In this document: piece after piece, positions 61,012 through 64,000 of the stretch
Numbering within the stretch: the stretch's first letter is position 1
How the letters are laid out: every line of letters begins with the position of its first letter
Assembly (NCBI RefSeq): GCF_049568105.1
Contig: NZ_CP145335.1
Span: 4,030,001 to 4,094,000, forward strand
Length of the DNA: 64,000 bases
Direction of reading: 5' to 3'
From: Salinisphaera sp049568105
Lineage (GTDB): Bacteria > Pseudomonadota > Gammaproteobacteria > Nevskiales > Salinisphaeraceae
Translations under genes and position numbers: made by a program
Notes under the pieces: generated by a model
Database searches by the model: none
Seen by the model: the letters and a program-made list of their open reading frames with translations, nothing else
What the model was told of the DNA's origin: nothing

Positions 61012-62766
61012 TCAACCGGCCTCGGGCTGGGCCGAATAGGATTGCAATGCCTGCCGGCTGCGCCGACGGACCGCAACGAATCCCACCACGCCGGCGATGA
61101 GCAGCATGCCGCCGAAGCCGGCCGATAGCATGTAGGCGCCGGTCACGGCGCTGTCGGCCAGCTGATAGTGCGGGGCCAGGCGTGCCAGGGCTTCGGCGTA
61201 GTTGCGCCACAAAAACAAGATCAGGCCAACGCCTGCAGCGGCCGTGAACAGTGCGATGCCGGCGGTGCCACGGGCCCAATGGCGTTCGAGTTCGGGCTGA
61301 TCGCAGTGCAGGCTGGCGCGATAGCGCTGTGCCTTCGGGCGGACCTCGGTGACCGTCGAGGCCAGCACGATCGCGATCAGCGCCGCCACGGTCGACAGCA
61401 GTACGGGATGCAGATAAACCGGCAGGTCAATCGCCCCCTGCTGGTCAAGCAGGGACAACACCAGATTCACGACAAACCCGACCCCCAGGCCCCAGCCGGC
61501 ACCGGCTGCCGTGATGCGCCGGCTCCAGACACTGGCGACCGCCACCGGCCCCCAGGAGGAGGCGAACAGGGTGGCCGCAAACCAGACCACAGCCATTACG
61601 GCCGGCGGCTGCAACAACGCCAGGCCGAGGGTGACCAGGCCGGCTACGAGAATCGCGATCCGGCTGGCTCGCATCGCCCGGCGATCGTTGTGTTTCGAGC
61701 CCATGATGTCGTTGGCGATGCTGAACCCGATCAACGATAAAAACGTCGAACAGGACGACAGACCGGCCGCGAACACCCCGGTCAGGATCAACACCGACAG
61801 CCAAGCCGGAAGCACATGCAGGGCTGCCCAGACCATGGCGTGCTCGGGGTTGGCCAGATCCGGCTTGAACAGATTGACTGCCGCGCCAGCCAACATCATC
61901 AACGCATAGAACACCGCCAGTGCGACCGCCGTGAGCATGGCCGAGCGCATCACGACATGTTCGTTGCGGGCCATGAGATAGCGACTGGCCTGCCAGGGGC
62001 TGGTGGCCAGCACCGCGGCCCAGACCAGTCCGAGCACGATGCCCCAGGTCAGCGCCTCGCCCGGCGTATGGAAACGTGCGCCGTCGCCCGAGAGCACCCC
62101 ATGCCAGAGTGCGATACCAGGCTTGGCGCTCTGGTCGAGCAGCCCGGTCAATACCCCGGACCAGCCGCCCAAAGCGTGGATGAGATAGGCCGAGCCACCC
62201 AGCGCCGCCGCGGTGAAGACCACGAACATGAGCGTATCGGTCAGAATTACCCCCGGTGAGCCGGAATACAGCACGAAACCGGTATAGGTCAGCCATACCA
62301 GTACCAGCCCCATCCAGTAAGGCAGGCCGGTGACCTCGGTAAACATCATGCCGGCGCCCTGCATTACGCCCAGCATATAGGCGCCCAGCCCTACTACGGT
62401 GGTCAGCCCGGCGATGATCTGTACCCAGCGCGAGTCGAAGCGCTCGCCAAAGAACGCCGGCACGGTCAATGCCTGGCTGCGCCGCAGATAGCGGCCGAAG
62501 ATCAACGCACCGATCAAACAGCCCGCGGTACTCGTAGCCGCGAAGATGAGCATCACGAACGGATAGCCGCGATAAGCGAAGCCGGTCTCGCCCAGAAAGG
62601 CACTGGTGCTCGCATAGCTGGCCACCAGCGTGCCCAGGATGACGAAGGTCGGCGCATTGCGCCCGGCCACCATATAGTCGTCGACATGCCGGACCCGTCG
62701 TCCGGCCCATTGGCCGATAATGAAATAAGCCACCAGGCTGATGATGATCGCCAGCGTAAACAGCAT
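61012..62766 (-). CDS. Sodium:solute symporter (SSS family), large
   Basis: 584 residues, 13-14 helices. RRVRHVDDYMVAGRNAPTFVI and TLVASYASTSAFLGETGFAY are the SSS signature helices; SSCSTFLSLIGFSIANDIM is the sodium-binding helix. The C-terminal half has extra segments (about 440-560), longer than in PutP-type carriers. It lies 136 bp upstream of the dipeptidase gene on the same strand, so the transporter may feed it. Confidence 0.92.
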   Translation of the reverse strand: MLFTLAIIISLVAYFIIGQWAGRRVRHVDDYMVAGRNAPTFVILGTLVASYASTSAFLGETGFAYRGYPFVMLIFAATSTAGCLIGALIFGRYLRRSQALTVPAFFGERFDSRWVQIIAGLTTVVGLGAYMLGVMQGAGMMFTEVTGLPYWMGLVLVWLTYTGFVLYSGSPGVILTDTLMFVVFTAAALGGSAYLIHALGGWSGVLTGLLDQSAKPGIALWHGVLSGDGARFHTPGEALTWGIVLGLVWAAVLATSPWQASRYLMARNEHVVMRSAMLTAVALAVFYALMMLAGAAVNLFKPDLANPEHAMVWAALHVLPAWLSVLILTGVFAAGLSSCSTFLSLIGFSIANDIMGSKHNDRRAMRASRIAILVAGLVTLGLALLQPPAVMAVVWFAATLFASSWGPVAVASVWSRRITAAGAGWGLGVGFVVNLVLSLLDQQGAIDLPVYLHPVLLSTVAALIAIVLASTVTEVRPKAQRYRASLHCDQPELERHWARGTAGIALFTAAAGVGLILFLWRNYAEALARLAPHYQLADSAVTGAYMLSAGFGGMLLIAGVVGFVAVRRRSRQALQSYSAQPEAG

Positions 62767-63201
62767 TGCTCGTCTTCTTGTCGCTCGATAACCCCGCTAA
62801 CAACTCTAGGCGAGGCATCGCGCGCCACGTTCGCGAGCACGACTCGATTTTGTGCGCCGACGACGCGAGTTCCGCTGGCGCGGCGATCCGGATCGGCCGC
62901 AGGCCATATCGCGCAGGCCGTAGACTCGAACCCGCGGTTCGCTGCCCCGTTCGAACAGACGAGCGCGGGTTATCGACAAACAACCGAGATCATGCCGGCG
63001 GCAGCGATCGCGGCTTGGCGACGTGTTCGTAGCAAGCCGAACTCATTCCCGGTATTGCAGCCCACGTGCTAAAACTCCACCAGCCAGGGCCTGATCGAAC
63101 CGGCTGAAGAACGTGGCTACCGGTTTTTCTACGACCGGCTACTCGATATAAGCGCCCCTCGGGCACGAGTGCGCCGGCAGTTCAGCAGGCCGCATGACGC
63201 C
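62767..63201. other. Gene-free stretch between symporter and threonine aldolase genes
   Basis: About 435 bases without a recognisable gene, hairpin or repeat. It holds the promoter of the symporter gene. Confidence 0.5.
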
Positions 63202-64000
63202 TTAGTCGACAGTCGTCATAAACCGCCGTATCGCAGCCGCGGCATCCTCGATGGTGAAGCCATCCGAAGTCGGGCCGATCTCGATTTCGGTGAGCGCATA
63301 GCCGTCGAGTGGCGCATCGATGAAGCGATCGAACAGCCATTGCCCTGTGGCCGCGGCAAACTGCCGGTGCCGTTCGGTCAAATCGGCCGGCGTGCCTGCC
63401 AACCAGACCTGGAAGGCATTGGTATGCGGCAGGCTCGGCTGCAGCAACAGCCCCGGCAGATCGCCTATCGCAGCCGCCAGCATCCGGGCACGGGCTACGA
63501 ACTCGGGTAGCCGCGGGCCGCGCTCGGCCAGACCGTCCAGTGCGGCGATGGCATAGGGATAGGCGGTATAGAGATTGCCCCCATAGCGGGTTTTCCAGAC
63601 ATCCAGCGCCGCCACGAAATCCTCTGGTCCTGCCACCAACGCCCCACCCAGACCGGCCAGCCCTTTGTAGAACGATACATAGACACTGTCGGCGAGGCCT
63701 GCCAGTTCGGCGACACTCAGGCCATAACCCGCTGCGGCTTCCCAGATCCGGGCACCGTCAAAATGTAGCGGCACCGCCTGTTCGCGGCACCAGGCCGAGA
63801 TCGCGCGCAGTTCGTCCAGCCCCGGCAACAGATAGCCGGCCCGGCGCAGCGGCAGCTCGACCACCACCGCTGCCAGTGGCTCGGTCAACGTTTCCAGTGC
63901 CGCTCGATCGAAGGGCCGATGTTGGCCCAAACGGATCGACGTCAGCCCACCGGCCCGTTCGAGCGCGCCGGCCTCGTCGACCGCCAGATGGCTGGCTGGA
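63202..64000 (-). CDS. ltaE: Low-specificity L-threonine aldolase, C-terminal part (5' end outside window)
   Basis: The frame is open to the window edge, so the N-terminus is missing; 265 residues are visible. SHLAVDEAGALERAGGLT, then PLHFDGARIWEAAAGYG and the PLP lysine in VSFYKGLAGLGGALVAG are the threonine aldolase signatures. It cleaves L-threonine or allo-threonine to glycine and acetaldehyde. The C-terminal domain is complete. With the M19 enzyme and symporter nearby, this end of the window looks like glycine/amino acid metabolism. Confidence 0.9.
   Translation of the reverse strand, partial: PASHLAVDEAGALERAGGLTSIRLGQHRPFDRAALETLTEPLAAVVVELPLRRAGYLLPGLDELRAISAWCREQAVPLHFDGARIWEAAAGYGLSVAELAGLADSVYVSFYKGLAGLGGALVAGPEDFVAALDVWKTRYGGNLYTAYPYAIAALDGLAERGPRLPEFVARARMLAAAIGDLPGLLLQPSLPHTNAFQVWLAGTPADLTERHRQFAAATGQWLFDRFIDAPLDGYALTEIEIGPTSDGFTIEDAAAAIRRFMTTVD

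Noticed and set aside
61445..62983. Long minus-strand open frame of 512 codons overlapping the symporter gene
   Set aside because: It is a shadow frame caused by high GC; its composition is Arg/Gly/Ala-rich and the symporter frame carries all family motifs.

Overview
The window comes from a GC-rich proteobacterial chromosome. An entericidin-type lipoprotein, a LexA box of the CTGT-N8-ACAG type, a PA0069-type radical SAM protein, GhrB and PtrB together suggest a gammaproteobacterium. The many uptake genes for ureido, amino and polyol compounds and the sodium symporters suggest a marine or halophilic, Salinisphaera-like organism, but this is inference, because no rRNA or other marker gene is present.

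Layout. 1-13 kb: the 3' end of a ClC chloride channel gene, an AI-2E family permease, ghrB, leuA divergent from an Lrp-type regulator, a sulfotransferase, an entericidin, a lipoprotein, an EmrAB-type efflux pair, a GGDEF protein and an SDR. 13.8-24.3 kb: a sugar or polyol catabolic island. It has an LsrB/RhaS-like binding protein with ATPase and two permeases, a DeoR regulator, an FGGY rhamnulokinase-like kinase, a class II aldolase, a gutted zinc alcohol dehydrogenase, an SDR and a Tat-exported binding protein that has lost its permeases. 24.3-32.7 kb: a radical SAM protein behind a LexA box, an alpha/beta hydrolase, a DUF1992 protein, a GNAT, a ferritin-like protein, a macrodomain and oligopeptidase B.

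32.7-37.5 kb is foreign and visibly AT-richer. Three genes on the minus strand (a DUF262-HNH nuclease, a DUF4238 protein and an unknown protein) are separated by sequences with the layout of integron attC sites. The array ends in the C-terminal remnant of an IS110/IS1111-type transposase. No integrase is visible, so it looks like a cluster of attC sites lacking an integrase, with at least one cassette resembling phage defence.

37.5-46.3 kb: a Tat-signal aminotransferase, then a DeoR regulator divergent from an unusual operon (ureido hydrolase, two kinases, HAD phosphatase, DUF3311 protein, sodium symporter). 46.4-49.2 kb is decayed: a dispersed repeat, an exported amidohydrolase and a chimeric sulfatase/deacylase pseudogene. 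49.5-55.6 kb: a LysR regulator divergent from a polar amino acid-type ABC transporter, a DUF1989 protein and a second ureido hydrolase. 55.9-64 kb: MdaB divergent from a LysR, a DUF4174 protein, an MFS permease, an M19 dipeptidase, a large sodium symporter and the 3' part of a threonine aldolase gene.

Three copies of a roughly 220-bp intergenic repeat (near 25.6, 29.1 and 46.5 kb) occur, one of them carrying a seven-unit 11-bp minisatellite. Start codons were chosen from reading frame, Shine-Dalgarno spacing and family length. All family names come from reading the protein sequences; no database search was run.
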